NCBI GenBank assembly: GCA_034766995.1
Contig: CM068316.1
Location: forward strand, 11,094,000-11,157,999
Origin: Acanthacorydalis orientalis
Lineage: Eukaryota > Arthropoda > Insecta > Megaloptera > Corydalidae
DNA: 64,000 nucleotides
Reading direction: 5' to 3'
Part shown: piece after piece, positions 45,080 through 57,920 of the stretch
Layout: the number at the start of each line of letters is the position of its first letter
How positions within the stretch are numbered: the first letter of the stretch is position 1
Position numbers and translations under genes: made by a program
Notes under the pieces: generated by a model
Told to the model about the DNA's origin: nothing
Seen by the model: the letters and a program-made list of their open reading frames with translations, nothing else
Database searches by the model: none

Positions 45080-45143
<64 letters not shown>
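45080..45143. repeat. (TA)n array, left flank of mariner M4
   Basis: The run ends exactly at the transposon terminus. Confidence 0.97.
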
Positions 45144-45144
<1 letters not shown>

Positions 45145-45887
45145 GTGGGTCGTTTGATAAGATTGATCAATTTCTATAAAGTATCATTTTTCAAACTATA
45201 TTGGCAAAATTTTAGTCAGAAGTGAAACGTTGTTCACTTCTACAGATGTTTAAAGAGAGCATTGAAGCAGTTTCCACAAAAATGGAAAAAATCAAGCAGG
45301 TATTTTTGGGTCAATTCGTCATCGTGATGAAACATGGATCCACCACTATACACCTGAGTTGAAGCAGCATTCAAAGCAGTGGACAACGACTGGTGAAAGT
45401 GCGCTGAAGAAGGCGAAGGCCGTTTTGTCGGCTTGGAAGGTGATGGTCATTGTATTTGGGGATTTCGAAAGAATCATTCTCATCGACTATTTACGAAAGG
45501 AAAAACGATACCAGGAGACTATTATGTAAAATTATTGAATCATTTGGGAGACGTTTTAAAAAAAATGTTTAAAATAAGCACCGACACACAAATCGACCGT
45601 CGAAATGGAAAAATTACACGAATTAGGTTTCTAAATGATTTGTCATCCATCTTATTCTTCGGACTTGGCCCCATCCCTTCTTCCTCTTCCCATACTTGAA
45701 AATTTGGCTCGGTCGGAAGAAATTCTCATCGAATGAGGATGACATCACCGCCGTCAATGCGTATTTTGCAGACTCGCTATACCAAGTGTATAGCCCTTAA
45801 TAGACACTATGTTGAGAAATAAAATCGATTTTTCTCAAAAAAACGGTGTTTAACTTGTTTTTTTAACATACTTAATGACTCTTGTAT
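45142..45887 (+). mobile_element. Mariner-type element M4 (different subfamily), N-terminal part deleted
   Basis: About 745 bp. The left end reads TACGTGGGTCGTTTGATAAG; the right end, reverse-complemented, reads TACAAGAGTCATTAAGTATG, weakly similar as expected for an old element. TA arrays flank both sides (45080-45143 and 45886-45916). Confidence 0.8.
45300..45822 (+). pseudogene. Mariner transposase, D37D-type relic (M4)
   Basis: Reads SIRHRDETWIHHYTPELKQH then SKQWTTTGESALKKAKAVLS and IILIDYLRKEKTIPGDYYVK LL, with one-base frame changes. RDETWIHHY holds the first catalytic aspartate. This wording is typical of the branch of mariner with D,D37D spacing (silk-moth type). The second aspartate (normally in FHQDNAP) is not readable. 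At the third, the family's PDLAPSDY has become a serine/leucine-rich stretch (around 45664-45690), so that aspartate is lost too. The end recovers as LKIWLGRKKFSSNEDDITAV and NAYFADSLY, and finishes HYVEK followed by TAA (45820-45822) in another frame. The helix-turn-helix region is absent. The open frame 45433-45699 is part of this relic. Confidence 0.87.
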
Positions 45888-46117
45888 ATATATATGTATA
45901 TATGTATATATATGTAAAATAAAATAAAACTATAATTAACATATGTATGCTTTTAAAGATGTTTGAATTTCTATATTTTTGTTTTTCATCCAAATACAGA
46001 TTTCTAAATTTCATATACTATTATAAAGCTTTTATATCGAAAAAGTCATGAAAGTTTTTATAAAATCCCTGCGGCAAAAAAAACATGTCAATTTATTTTC
46101 AACTAAAAACACCCTTT

Positions 46118-46151
<34 letters not shown>

Positions 46152-46534
46152 AAGTTTGTTTTTTTTTTCAGTAAATCCCTTGAAAATTCTCTGTACACAT
46201 CAACTCTCTTGTGATTAAAAAAAATCTGCGTGTTTTAAAGGTTTAATAAAAAGTCGTGTACATACTCATTTTGTATTCAAGTTTAAAACTTGAGGCGAGT
46301 TAAAGACTTTTTTTATACATTTGTTACCATATTTAATAAATTTAATTAAATAGTATTGCGTTGTCACATATTGAATTACTCTTAATTCATTATAATTTCT
46401 TACTTTCAGTTAATGATAGTGTAATTAATTTAATTTAAATACATACTATTGAATAATATAAAAGAACTTTATCAATAACAGATGACATATTCGTGACGAT
46501 TTGATGTCTAAATAAATTTATAGTTTATAAAATC
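45888..46534. other. AT-rich stretch; (TA)n at 46120-46150
   Basis: The (TA)n/TATG run at 45887-45916 is the right flank of M4. Nothing else recognised. Confidence 0.5.
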
Positions 46535-46605
46535 TATCGGAAATTAGAATACGTGCCCAAACTAGTAATGGAAATATCTAAAATAACGAAGATCAGTAGA
46601 ATAAT
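46535..46605 (+). repeat. RepE-like fragment
   Basis: ATACGTGCCCAAACTAGTAA then ATAACGAAGATCAGTAGAAT and AATGCAT match the order seen at 62725-62800. Confidence 0.4.
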
Positions 46606-48400
46606 GCATCACTGAATTTATAGGTATAAGAAAATACATTTATAATTTTAGTACGTGATATTACTAAGACTATCTTCTAAGTATCCGTAGATATATTGCA
46701 TTTTAAATTAAATATTTCATATATTTTTAATTTTATAAATGTGGCTGGTAGATAAATTGAACTATTTTATTTGTATCATACAATGAACAAAAAGTTAATC
46801 ATTTTTAACGACAAATAAGATATATCCTTTATATTTTACAACTTATTAGTAATATAACGTAGAAGATTGCGATTTAATCCCACAATTTTGTTTTCAACAA
46901 CTTCGAAAGATTTTTAGATGACAAAGCATTTTTACAGAAAAACATCCAATTCGGAAATTATAATCATTTATGAACTGACGGAATATCAAATGCAGCATCT
47001 CTATATACAATACATTTTTTAAGAGGGAGGCAAAATTCAGGTTGTTCTCTTTTGAATGTAAAATCGAATATGATTGCAAAGATATATATTTTCATTTATT
47101 CATATTATTTAATTCATTATTTTAACATAAATTAAGCAATCTTAATCACTTAAAACCAATAAGATGCATTTAAATGTCTACTGTCCAAATTATGATGTTC
47201 GATTTAGAAAGATTTTAATGTTTATTAATAAAAGAACTATCTAAGGAAAACAAAGAATAAACTTTTAACCAATAAGAGAACCAAATTTTTAATAAATATG
47301 ATATATGAATATTTAAACATAAAATATTACTAAATTTCTTTGTGAAATAGTAAAGAAATAAAATTTATGTGTTTGTCGTGCAAAAAAAAATTAAATAAAA
47401 TCCATGATAGGATTTTATATCATGACAATATACTCTCAGCTATATATATATATAATATTTTATGCATGAATATATAAAAATATTGTATTTTTTAGTAAAG
47501 CTCTTGACAATACTTTGAACACATGTTCCGTTGTGATTTGAAAAATATACAAATTTGAATAAAAAAGATATAAGTGTTTTGAAGATATCCATTTATTTTT
47601 TATATTTAAAAATTAAACATTAACGAACTTGATTCTAAAATTTCTTATTCAATATATGAATGATTTATTTTCAATCCAAATATTGCGACCAGTTGTAGAT
47701 TAATATTTTTATCTTTCACATTCATTATTTATTTATTATTTTATTTAAATTACCACTTAATTTTTCATTCTAGTACCTTAATATTTAACATGTTATTTTT
47801 GTTCAGATAATTATTTTTTTATGGACATTTCAAATATAGTAACTTAAATAAAGTAATCTGTTAATTCAATATCAGGAAAACAGATCAGTGATAATATATT
47901 GGTTAATATGTATACATTTTTATTTATTTTGAATAAATTTACTTTTTGCAAATTATTATACTTTTTTGATTTTACTTTTTTTAAAAATTTTTAATGAAAA
48001 ACAGCAATTATTTAATCTTTTGCCTTAAATTTTATTTTTAAAACTGACGAATTTGTAATAATTTATTAGACATAAATTGTTTATACCTCCACCACCTGAC
48101 AAAAACAACAGGAGTATATAACTAAGAATATTATAAATAGTGTTTAAAGAATTATTCGCCTACATTTTACAAGTTTAAATTAAATAATATATATGTATAT
48201 ATTAATTCGTAAATTGTAGAAAATTAAATAAAATCTTATCAATTAATTTATACAATAACATTCTTTAAATCAGGAACTATTTCTCTAAACGGTTCTAATA
48301 CATTTTAATATTAGTTCTCTCAAGATATTAATATAGTAATATATAAAATAGTTATTAAAATAGTCACATAAAATCAAAACTAAATTACTACAGTAAGATT
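46606..48400. other. AT-rich stretch without recognised features
   Basis: The minus-strand frame 46894-47079 has no recognisable domain. A small (TA)n lies at 47441-47456. Confidence 0.5.
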
Positions 48401-48660
48401 AACGACGTGTGCAGTTTATGAAACAAACATCGTCGTGTTCAATTCATTTCTATAGAAACTTGCTGTCAGGTTTCTGGTTCGAATTCTGTCGTTATACAGT
48501 AAGTTCAATGTGAATAGATGATATAACGAAATTATGTTTCCTTCTATGTTTTTGACAGGGTACGTAAATCTGCCATTTTGTCATTTCCCTCTCCGGATAT
48601 TGACTTCTCATACATGCTTTTAAATTCTGATACGTTGCACAGCTCGAGAAACTTTAATCA
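48401..48660. other. Less AT-rich segment, unrecognised
   Basis: GTTCGAATTCTGTCG (48478), GACAGGGTACG and CCCTCTCCGGATATTGACTT stand out. No frame of note and no repeat match seen. Confidence 0.3.
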
Positions 48661-49985
48661 GTTAATCATTCTATTCAAAAGTCTATTCGAACAAATACTT
48701 TCGTAGATGTGATTATTTTATTGTCATAGATCGAAAATAAGTGAAGAAATTTGTTTGAACTAATTTTAATTATTTATTGTATGTTTCAAATATATAATTT
48801 CATTAATTTACTATTATATTTTATTATTTTTGTAAGCAGTGTTAAACGTACAAATTACAAGTTAAATCGACATATTAGAACCAAGCTCTATTAACTGTAA
48901 TTATTTGTTTATATGAAAAGTATTATAGTTTACATTTTTAACAAGAAAATATTTAATCTGAAAATATTTCTAATCATATATTTGTGTTTTTCTTTGTCAT
49001 GTCTATTCTAATTCAATTGACTAATAAGTTTTTCAAAATAATTTCGATTATCAATATACAGTTTAGGTCAGATAAAGGTTGATCAACTGTCAGTAATAAC
49101 CTAATAAAAATGTAATATAAAAGTCCAAATTGATGCAATATATGTATTGATTACAAATTATTAGACTTACTTGTGAAATTCATTGTTCTTTTTCCATTTT
49201 TATTCAATTTTTCACACACGAGAAACACTAATACACATGAAGTAACTACACCGACCGCACTATTTGTCCGAATGTCTCATCTAAGTTAATGCATTCACAT
49301 TGTATTACATGATTAGTATCAAATATTTTGATCGAGTTACCTTTGGAAGTTCTATGTAAAATGTGTACAGTGACACAAAAGTGAATGTATGGACTATCTT
49401 TGTTTCTCTTCAGTATAACAAAGGATCGATAGATAAATAATATATTTTTATAGAATATACGCCTTCGTGTACGACACTCATAACATTTTAAATAGATTTT
49501 TTCTGGACTTCTATTTTATTTTATCAATTATACGAGAAAATTATACGAGTTTATTAACTGAAATTGTCAATTTTAATAGAAATAAATAATTTAATATATA
49601 AATATCTTGAATTGATGTTACATTTTTCATGTCATATGTAGATTATATGTTATATATACAGATACCAGTCATGTGTATGGAAAAAATATTCCAGTTAATA
49701 AATTATACAAATATATAAAGTAATATATGTCAAAATTGAAATTTTAATATAATTATTGTCAAGTAATTATTTAGTTTTAAATTTTAATAACTTCTCTTAG
49801 AAAAATGATAAAAATAACCCTAAAATGAATTAAGATGATAATTTGTTTCTTTTTTCCTCAAATAGATCTAATTATGGCTAGTTTTTTTTATTTTAGGTAA
49901 CTTTTCAGATTATTTCCAAGAAATAAATTTATTTTTAGTGGATAATTTTTTTCGAAAAATACTATCTGTCATATCTTTTTAAGAT
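48661..49985. other. AT-rich stretch without recognised features
   Basis: Nothing recognised. Confidence 0.5.
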
Positions 49986-49989
49986 GTTT

Positions 49990-50155
49990 TTATACATCTC
50001 TGAAGGTGATGAAATGACTATTAAATGAGCATACACAATCAAAAATGATCAATAATGATTTATCAAACATTTTTATTCCAAAAAATATTTTGTAATTTTT
50101 TTGGGGTGAAAAAATAATTAATTTGTAAAAGTAAATTTATCCATAGTGTCAAAAC
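49990..50155 (+). repeat. RepA arm (+ orientation)
   Basis: AATCAAAAATGATCAATAAT (50038), GGGGTGAAAAAATAATTAAT, TTTGTAAAAGTAAATTTATC and CATAGTGTCAAAACTATTTT. Confidence 0.75.
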
Positions 50156-50644
50156 TATTTTAAAATTTTTAATATGTAGATCATTTCTAGATAGATAGAT
50201 ATTTGATAGATTTTATTAATTTATCCCAGTGTTTCTCAAACGTAAAAAGTCAAACATTCCCTTAATACAAGGACTATTTTATACGTTCTTCTTCATTAAT
50301 ATAAAATTAATTAGTGACATTAATTAATCTACATTTTTTTAAACAAAAATTATTTTTTGGGAGTAAACGTTTTGTGACATGTTTTATTATTAATTAGAAT
50401 CTTGATATTTTATCGACATTATTATGAATTTTTCTTTGTCACTCATTGAAGAGTTATTTGTTGGTTCACTCAAGTTGGCTCAATTTTCAGAATGTATCAG
50501 ACTACCTGAGTCAAATAACAACAAGTCTATTTTCAATATACGATTGAAATAAACTTGAAAATTTCTTCTTATACTAAAAAAGCAGATACAAACACAGACT
50601 TCACAAATTTTTCACTCATTTTCAAGTCATAAAAGAGTTCTCTA

Positions 50645-50835
50645 TATCTTAATGATCTTAAGACCATAGTATCGTTAAATAAATGTGCATATGTAAGAAT
50701 CAAAAATGATCAATAATCAATTATTGAATATTTTTAATCCGAAAAAAGTTGTATGTGACTTTTGTGTGAGAAAATGAAAAAAAATATTTATATTAATCTG
50801 TTTACTCGCAGTACCGAAAACTATATTACTATAAT
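50645..50835 (+). repeat. RepA arm (+ orientation), nested palindrome clear
   Basis: ATCAAAAATGATCAATAAT (50699-50717) and ATTATTGAATATTTTTAAT (50720-50738) form an inverted pair with 16 of 19 positions complementary. The arm continues to GCAGTACCGAAAACTATATT. Confidence 0.75.
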
Positions 50836-50839
50836 ATGG

Positions 50840-51753
50840 TTTCTACAAACTACTGTTTCATTAAAGACTAATACAACAGCTATATAAATTATTTTAATTT
50901 TTTTCTTATTCGGTAATCATTTCAAAATAAATAAATTCAATGAGAACATTGCGTTTCATGTAACTTGAATAGTTTAATTATATTTAATATTCATTTTATT
51001 AGAGTATACGAAATTAGTTTTTTGTATGTAGCCAGTAGAGCCTGAACTATCTCGCATAACGAGTATCGACTATAAAGACTCACATCTTGCTTAGATCAAA
51101 TTGATTTAAGATTTCGAAGGTCGGAGTTTTCGATAAGTGAAGAATCATTTGTCATGGCTCTTCGATGGAGCTGTATTTCGCAGTTCAACCACTAGAACTT
51201 CAAAGTAGCCTCTTATTGATCCAGAGATTACAGAAAGCCTTATTTTATGTAAACTTGTTAAAAGTAGCGCTAATTAGATGACTATGACGCTATCTTAAAC
51301 AATATGCTAAACCAAACACTTCTTAAATTTTTAAATTTCATCTAAAACAAGATACTGTTTCCGTTAAGAACTATTAACTTATGCAAATGTTTAACCTAGT
51401 TACCAACTAATTATACACAAATCAAGTAAATATGAGAATGAAATATTCTTATCAAGTTATCAAATGTCACAGAGAGATGCGCATGTTCGTTGTGTTGTTT
51501 TTTTATATAGAATTTTACAAGATTCTATGCCAAATATTCTTCTTATTTCGTATAACCTGTAAATTAAACATTTCTAAGAATAGAATTCCGTACAATAAAC
51601 AATAGTGACATGTGGATTACTTCAGAAAGCATAGGTTAAATGATTTTTAACACAGTACAGTAACACAGTACATTTTGCGCAGTGACTATCAGCTGCATAC
51701 TTATTTTATATTCAGTGGTGAAATTAATTTCAAATCCAAGTAGATAAGTAATT
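50840..51753. other. AT-rich stretch; less AT-rich segment 51020-51260
   Basis: 51020-51260 (GTCGGAGTTTTCGATAAGTG, GCTCTTCGATGGAGCTGTAT) shows no frame or repeat I recognise. Confidence 0.35.
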
Positions 51754-52023
51754 ATGGATTTTATTAATATAAATCAAAGGAAAAAAATCTACCTGACTCC
51801 AAATTGTAAAATTATTATATTAGTTTTGAACAGTGTACTATCTACATTCTTCATCTATGGAATTATCTATTTAATTCTGTTCCAAAATGCACATATATTA
51901 TCAAAACTGACAAGAAAATTCATCATAAAATTGATATATTTAAGTTTACACTTTAGATATAAGACAAATCAGCATTTATGCCATTTGTATAACCATGAGA
52001 CAGTATATAGTACCATGGTATAA
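51754..52023 (+). other. Unsupported 89-codon frame with one hydrophobic segment
   Basis: Starts MDFININQRKKIYL and has a hydrophobic stretch (IIILVLNSVLSTFFIYGIIY) at about residues 20-40. Hydrophobic runs are frequent in chance frames of AT-rich DNA. I know no homologue and do not call it a gene. Confidence 0.12.
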
Positions 52024-52540
52024 TATGATTAATAAACATATGTTAAAAGATCAAATATTTGCTATGTTTATTCATATACTTTTCAGGCTTTAAAATATTT
52101 AAAATATAAAGCATCTAAACTGAAAAACAAGATATCTACCACTTCACTGTATTAATTTGATAGAAAAATACTAGCTAGGTATAGAAAATCTAATACTGAA
52201 TATTTGTTAGATGAAAGTTTTCTAATATTTTATTCATATATTGAAAAACTGGCTCTTATTTTAATATATTATTACATAAATTATTTAATATATTTTAATA
52301 TCTTATGTACCCTTTCCAAATTTTCTCATGTATATATTAAAAGTAATCTCATGTATGTATAGTTAACAATAATTATTGTCATATTTACTACAATGAGAAG
52401 TCACTAGAACTTTAAGAACATGAGTTTCCTAAGAGAGAAAAACATTTCCAACATCTCTTATAATATTTTGTGTCACTATAAGTTCAGTATTTACATATAA
52501 TAGTACTTTTTTCTTTCTCTTTCCTCAAAGAGAACACACA
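52024..52540. other. AT-rich stretch without recognised features
   Basis: Nothing recognised. Confidence 0.5.
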
Positions 52541-52542
52541 CA

Positions 52543-52739
<197 letters not shown>

Positions 52740-53055
52740 TTACATGTGTGAAATGGATCGATAAAACGTCTAAAACTTTTTTATTGCAATTACAATTACA
52801 GTTTTCTTGTACAAAGTTTTTTACTCTTAAACGTTTTTTTCCCATACTATTATATGATACAAAAATATACACACGTATTTGTTAATGTGCCATATTTCAA
52901 CACATAATCTTTCACAAAGAAACTCGAAACATAATATAGTACAGAGCTGTACGACTTTTAGAAGTTTCTTTTGAGAGAGACAGCATACGTGGGCGCCTCA
53001 TAACTATTACGACATCAAATAAGCTGTGGCATTATTTCCGTGCAAACTTCAAAAG

Positions 53056-53058
<3 letters not shown>

Positions 53059-53112
<54 letters not shown>
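53059..53112. repeat. (TA)n microsatellite
   Basis: Perfect run, followed by TATG units to about 53155. Confidence 0.97.
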
Positions 53113-53155
53113 GTATGTGTGTATGTAAATGTATAAATATGTATGTATATATAGA

Positions 53156-54404
53156 CGTATACTGTGTCGGTATTTGAAACTCTTCTTTAGTTTAAAATTG
53201 TCATCTTAATGTTCGAAAATTGGTCGATTATGTTTGTTCGCGTTTATAGATCGTATTTACGAAAAGTTTTATCTGTGAAAAATTACAGCCATACGTTCCG
53301 AAATTACTTTGATCTTCGATACGAAAAAACGTATGCAAGCTATTAAATTGGTTCACGTCTGAATAATCCATTTTTTAAAATATGTTTTGGAAGATTCAGA
53401 AAAATTTCAACACAGGACACTGAAAAATGATCGAAATCTCAATTAAAATCTTTCTGATATATTCGAATTCATTAATTTGTGATATATTTATGAAAATATT
53501 AGTCATACGTCCTACTTAAAAATACCTGAGAATTATTTTAATTTTTGCACATTATAAAAGAATCTCATTTGTAATATATTTGTTAGATTTCATAAGAATT
53601 TTATTTTAAAAACCTTTTAGATGTTGTAATCTGAAAATACACGGAAGAGTTTATTTTTATTTGTTAGAATTTTAATAGAATTTAATTATAAATTATAAAA
53701 TTTCAATCTTTTTTCGATTATAGGAACAAAAACTAATTTAGAATTTTATTAAAATTAATAATTCAAAATTGACAGCAATTCTAAAAATGCATCCATTTAA
53801 AAATGAAAATATCTTGCATAAGTTTTAAAGTATATAAATATTTATTTAATAATAAACATGTGTATGATTAATTTGTCATATATTTTTCTACTACAGTTTA
53901 AAATTGTATTCATATTCAATATTAAGAATGAAATATTAAAATATCAAATTTCAAATATTCTATTTATCATTTTTTATGCAATTCATTTTAATCACTGTCA
54001 AGACCTTAGTTCCTTAATCATTCTTTAGACAATCAAAATCAATTAATTTCTTAATATGACAGATGTCATAAGGATGAATTTGCATTTATGGTTCATTAAT
54101 CAGCTTACAAAATATTTATTATTAGAATATAATCTCTTCTTATAAAACATATATTTGATTATAATCTTTTGTTATGAAATGTTGGTAAATAAAAGAGAAA
54201 CTAAAATAAGTTTTACAGAAACAAAAGTTTTTATTGGAAACTTTGTTAATAAATTGACTTATTTCAGATTAAATGCTATGTCTTTGTAAGAATATCAATT
54301 ATAATGTGTTTGACTGATCAAAACAACTTCTTTTATTACTTTTTTATACCTGAATGTTTTGATAATAATGGAAATTCCAGCTAAATACGTTTAAGAAAAA
54401 TAAA
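53156..54404. other. AT-rich stretch; slightly CpG-containing at 53160-53370
   Basis: Nothing recognised. Confidence 0.45.
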
Positions 54405-54500
54405 AAAAACTTATTAACAATCAGTTTTTTATCATTTTCGATCAGAAGGTAATTGTTTAGTTTATATTGTGGGTGAAAAATTGATTTATAAAACCAATAC
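54405..54500 (+). repeat. RepA arm fragment (+ orientation)
   Basis: TTATTAACAATCAGTTTTTT, GATCAGAAGGTAAT, GTGGGTGAAAAATTGATTTA. A (TA)n follows at 54511-54538. Confidence 0.55.
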
Positions 54501-54510
54501 TTTATTTAGA

Positions 54511-54542
<32 letters not shown>

Positions 54543-54824
54543 AATTATCACTACAAAATTCTCATAGGTCTTTATCACTGTTATATTTCCACTTATACCG
54601 AGATAAATACGTAAAAGACATAAAACATAATTAATAAAGGATTTTATAGCCATTTGACTTCTTTTTTTGAACTATCTTTGTACGTGTTTACTTATCTGTC
54701 TATTCATAACAATAGAAATATTTGGATAAAAAATGATTTGAAATATTTGAAGAATTAATAAATAATTCTAAAATATTATTACTGCTTAATGTTAGTTCTT
54801 TCTGAACTTTATATGATAAAAAGA

Positions 54825-55300
54825 TTACTTTTAGAAATGAATTTTTCACTTACTCTACAATCACAATAAGTTTCTGATCAAAAATCTGTTTAATAATTGA
54901 TTATTAATTATTTCTGATTTTTCTGTACCATAATATTATGCGAATGATGGTACATAGTTATATGAAAATTAGAAAGAAAAAACAAGCTATTACAAATGCA
55001 TTAAAGAACGATTTCTAATCTTTAGTACTTTTTAACCATTTTCGCTTTAAGAGAAAAAGGAAGCCATAGATAATTGAAAGAAAGAAATCTAGGTATAAGT
55101 ATTGGAAATCCGTAAGAAATTTTAAATATATATTTTTTATATACTTTAATGATTAAAAGAATTGCCATTAAAATGCATATAAGCAACAATCAAAAATATT
55201 AATTAATTAATTATTTAAACATTTTTAATCGGAAAAAATGCAATTGTTAAGGTGAATGAAAGTACATATTTTTAAGAATAAATTTAACCACAGAATCCGA
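54825..55300. repeat. RepA inverted pair, arms separated (- 54825-54960, + 55130-55300)
   Basis: Left arm: ATTTTTCACTTACTCTACAA, TCTGATCAAAAATCTG, ATAATTGATTATTAATTATT. Right arm: AATGCATATAAGCAACAATC, AATTATTTAAACATTTTTAA, GGTGAATGAAAGTACATATT, AACCACAGAATCCGAACTTA. About 170 bp of other sequence lies between. Confidence 0.6.
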
Positions 55301-56539
55301 ACTTAATTTTGATAGAAAATTTAATAAAGAACAAAAAAATATAAAACCAAGTAATTATTAACTAGAATTTAATTAACGTGTTTTATTTAATTCTAGAATA
55401 GAATATATTTTCTTAAATAATTATCTCTGAATATTTAAAGAATAATATAAAACCCTTCTCCCCAGAAAAAAAGTATAATAAAATAGTAAATTATTGATTA
55501 AGGTCTGTAGTTGATTTCTTCTTGATTATTTGATTCGTTAATTATGTTATGTATTTCATTGAATATTTTATAAAAATTATTCGTTAAAAAAATGTTTCAG
55601 TTGAGTAAGATTGTGAACAATATATTTTTTAAAAAAGTCGGTGAAGACGTGAAAAGTGAAATAAGTTAAAAATGAAAATAAATCAGATCATAACATTTCA
55701 TAATAAATCTTAAGTGATGAACGGAAAGCTCTGTACAAAAGTCTCTATATAAAATTATATCATATTTTTTGTGTAGAATTAGTTACACTAATTATATGTT
55801 ATTAGTATCCGCCCGTTTGGGTTTACAAATATAGCTCATTTAATTTTTATTAAAAATACTGTTCACAATTTTGAAGACAATTATGTTTAAATATTTTTTT
55901 TCTATGATACGTTGACAGTTGTAGGTAAGTTGTAATACGTATCTGAATGTATCCTGGCACAATGACAAGTTTTTTATAGAATTTATTTACAGAATGACGT
56001 ATGGGACGTCCACTCGTTAGAGAGAAAAACACTATTTTTATATTAGACCTGCATGTCATTCAACAGTTGTGGCAACACAGCGGCACAGTTACATATATTA
56101 ATTTGCTTACCTATGTCCGCAGTCTACAGGTTGAATAACTGTAAGTTTAAACACCATTAATTCACTGTCTCGTAAATTTTATTAAGATGATTGAACACAT
56201 AAATTTCACGAACCAATTCTCACTTTGTAAATATTATTTATTTTATCATTTTTATAAATGTGTTCTGGTTAATTATTTCTTTGCGTGTGATTGTTTACAG
56301 TCGAAGAATAAATAATTCATAAATTTATGCGAATAACACCAGTACAAATTAAAGTGGTATTATTTTCTAAAAAAAAAATATTTAAAATTATGCTGAAGAT
56401 CAATTTCTAGACAAGTTTGTAATTTCAAAAGGAAACGTCTTTTGAAATCATATTTAAAAATAATTTTTAATTAAAACATTTCAATTTTTCATTCAAAGCT
56501 TTTTAAGACAACATATTTTTTACAATATCTTTATTGTCT
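55301..56539. other. AT-rich stretch; less AT-rich segment 55975-56130
   Basis: The minus-strand frame 55850-56059 covers GACGTATGGGACGTCCACTC; it has no recognisable domain. Confidence 0.4.
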
Positions 56540-56690
56540 CTAGAGATTTTCTGATCAAAAATATTCATTAATTACTTATTGAACAGTTCTGATTTAAAAA
56601 ATCTTTTGTGGTTGATGAAATGACAAAATTATGTAAGACAGTGGATCTATCCGCAGTGATAGAACTATATTGTAAAATCTTTTATTTTTA
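56540..56690 (+). repeat. RepA arm (+ orientation)
   Basis: TCTGATCAAAAATATTCATT, TTTTGTGGTTGATGAAATGA, ATCCGCAGTGATAGAACTAT. Confidence 0.6.
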
Positions 56691-56855
56691 TTAAAACATA
56701 ACACTTAATAGAGATCGTTATTGCAAGTATAAATAATCTATTTTTACTCAATTCTTGAAAATCTTGAAATAGTTCTATACAAAACTGATTGTATTTGTCT
56801 TGTTACTTTATAATTACAAGAAAAATAGAACTTTATTCTAGTTATAATTTATAAA

Positions 56856-56898
56856 ATCTCTCTTTCTCTTTCTCTTTCTCTCTCTCTCTCTATATATA
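56856..56898. repeat. (TTTCTC)n(TC)n(TA)n compound microsatellite
   Basis: TCTCTTTCTCTTTCTCTTTC, then CT repeats, then TATATATA. Confidence 0.95.
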
Positions 56899-57574
56899 TA
56901 CTATTTATCGTTTTACACTCTTGTAGAATAAAAAGTGATTAATTTTCTTACATTTAAATAAATAATAAAGTTGTTTTAAAAATAAAAGAACTTAAGAAAT
57001 AATATTTTTTTCAATAATAAAATGAAAACTATTGTTATAAAAAAATGTTTCTTGCTACGAAATTAGAACAACTAAAAAATGTATAAATATATTGATCATG
57101 GTATATCGTAATACTACCATAGAGGCTTCAAAATTGACCATTCAGGTAATTATTTTAATCTTTTTAGTACAATTTAAGCCCAAAAACGGTCAAAGAAATC
57201 GCACTACTAGTAATACTCACTGTGTACTATCGACGTCTTTAGGAGCTCGATTTTTTAATAACAGCATTTAATTCATTTATGATAATTAATTGAATTGAAT
57301 GTTTTATATAAAGTGTGCTTCATACTCAATAATGACTACTGCTCCAGCTCAGCCGTTTAAAGCACACGCCTTATTTCCGAAATGCATGCAGTCAAAGAGT
57401 TATGCTGTTAAGTAGTGACAAGTATGTTTTCTTGAAACTTAAATTGCAATAAATCTTATAAGAAAGATAGAAAATAGATAATAAATAAAATAAAAAAAAT
57501 GTTTTTGGTAAAATATTTCTTTCATTTTCTCAAAATGTGATTTATATCTTGTTCAGTAACTTAGCATACGAGTC
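56899..57574. other. AT-rich stretch without recognised features
   Basis: 57180-57420 has scattered CG words (CTATCGACGTC, GCTCAGCCGTTTAAAGC) but nothing identifiable. Confidence 0.4.
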
Positions 57575-57920
57575 ACAATATAGTTTTGGCACTGTGACTA
57601 AATTAACTTTCAGAAAATTTTCTCTTATCCCTTAAACCACAATTTTTTTTCTAATAAAAAATGTCTAATAACAAATGATTTTATTTTTTGATTAACATTC
57701 ATACGCATTTCGATGGAGATGCCATCGATATTATATAGAAAAATCAGATCAAATATTTTTGTAACTTTGCGCCCTGAGAATGATTGAATCGATACTAAAT
57801 GCGTATAAGTAAGAATCAAAAAGAATTAATAATTATTTATTGAACAAATTTTGACCAGAAAATTAATTTGTAGTTTATGGGATGAATGAAAAATTTATTT
57901 GGAAAATCAATACAAGAGAT
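57575..57920. repeat. RepA fold-back copy, best full example (- arm to about 57765, + arm after)
   Basis: Left arm: ATATAGTTTTGGCACTGTGA (57579), CTAAATTAACTTTCAGAAAA, CTTAAACCACAATTTTTTTT, ACGCATTTCGATGGAGATGC, CATCGATATTATATAGAAAA. Right arm: CTGAGAATGATTGAATCGAT, AAATGCGTATAAGTAAGAAT, TTATTTATTGAACAAATTTT, TATGGGATGAATGAAAAATT. Total about 345 bp. Confidence 0.75.

Noticed and set aside
48476..48486. tRNA-like B box GGTTCGAATTC
   Set aside because: No A box at the right distance upstream and no cloverleaf stems could be drawn.
51754..52023. Possible small membrane protein
   Set aside because: One hydrophobic run in a K/I/N/L-rich frame is expected by chance at this base composition; no start context, homologue or splice support.
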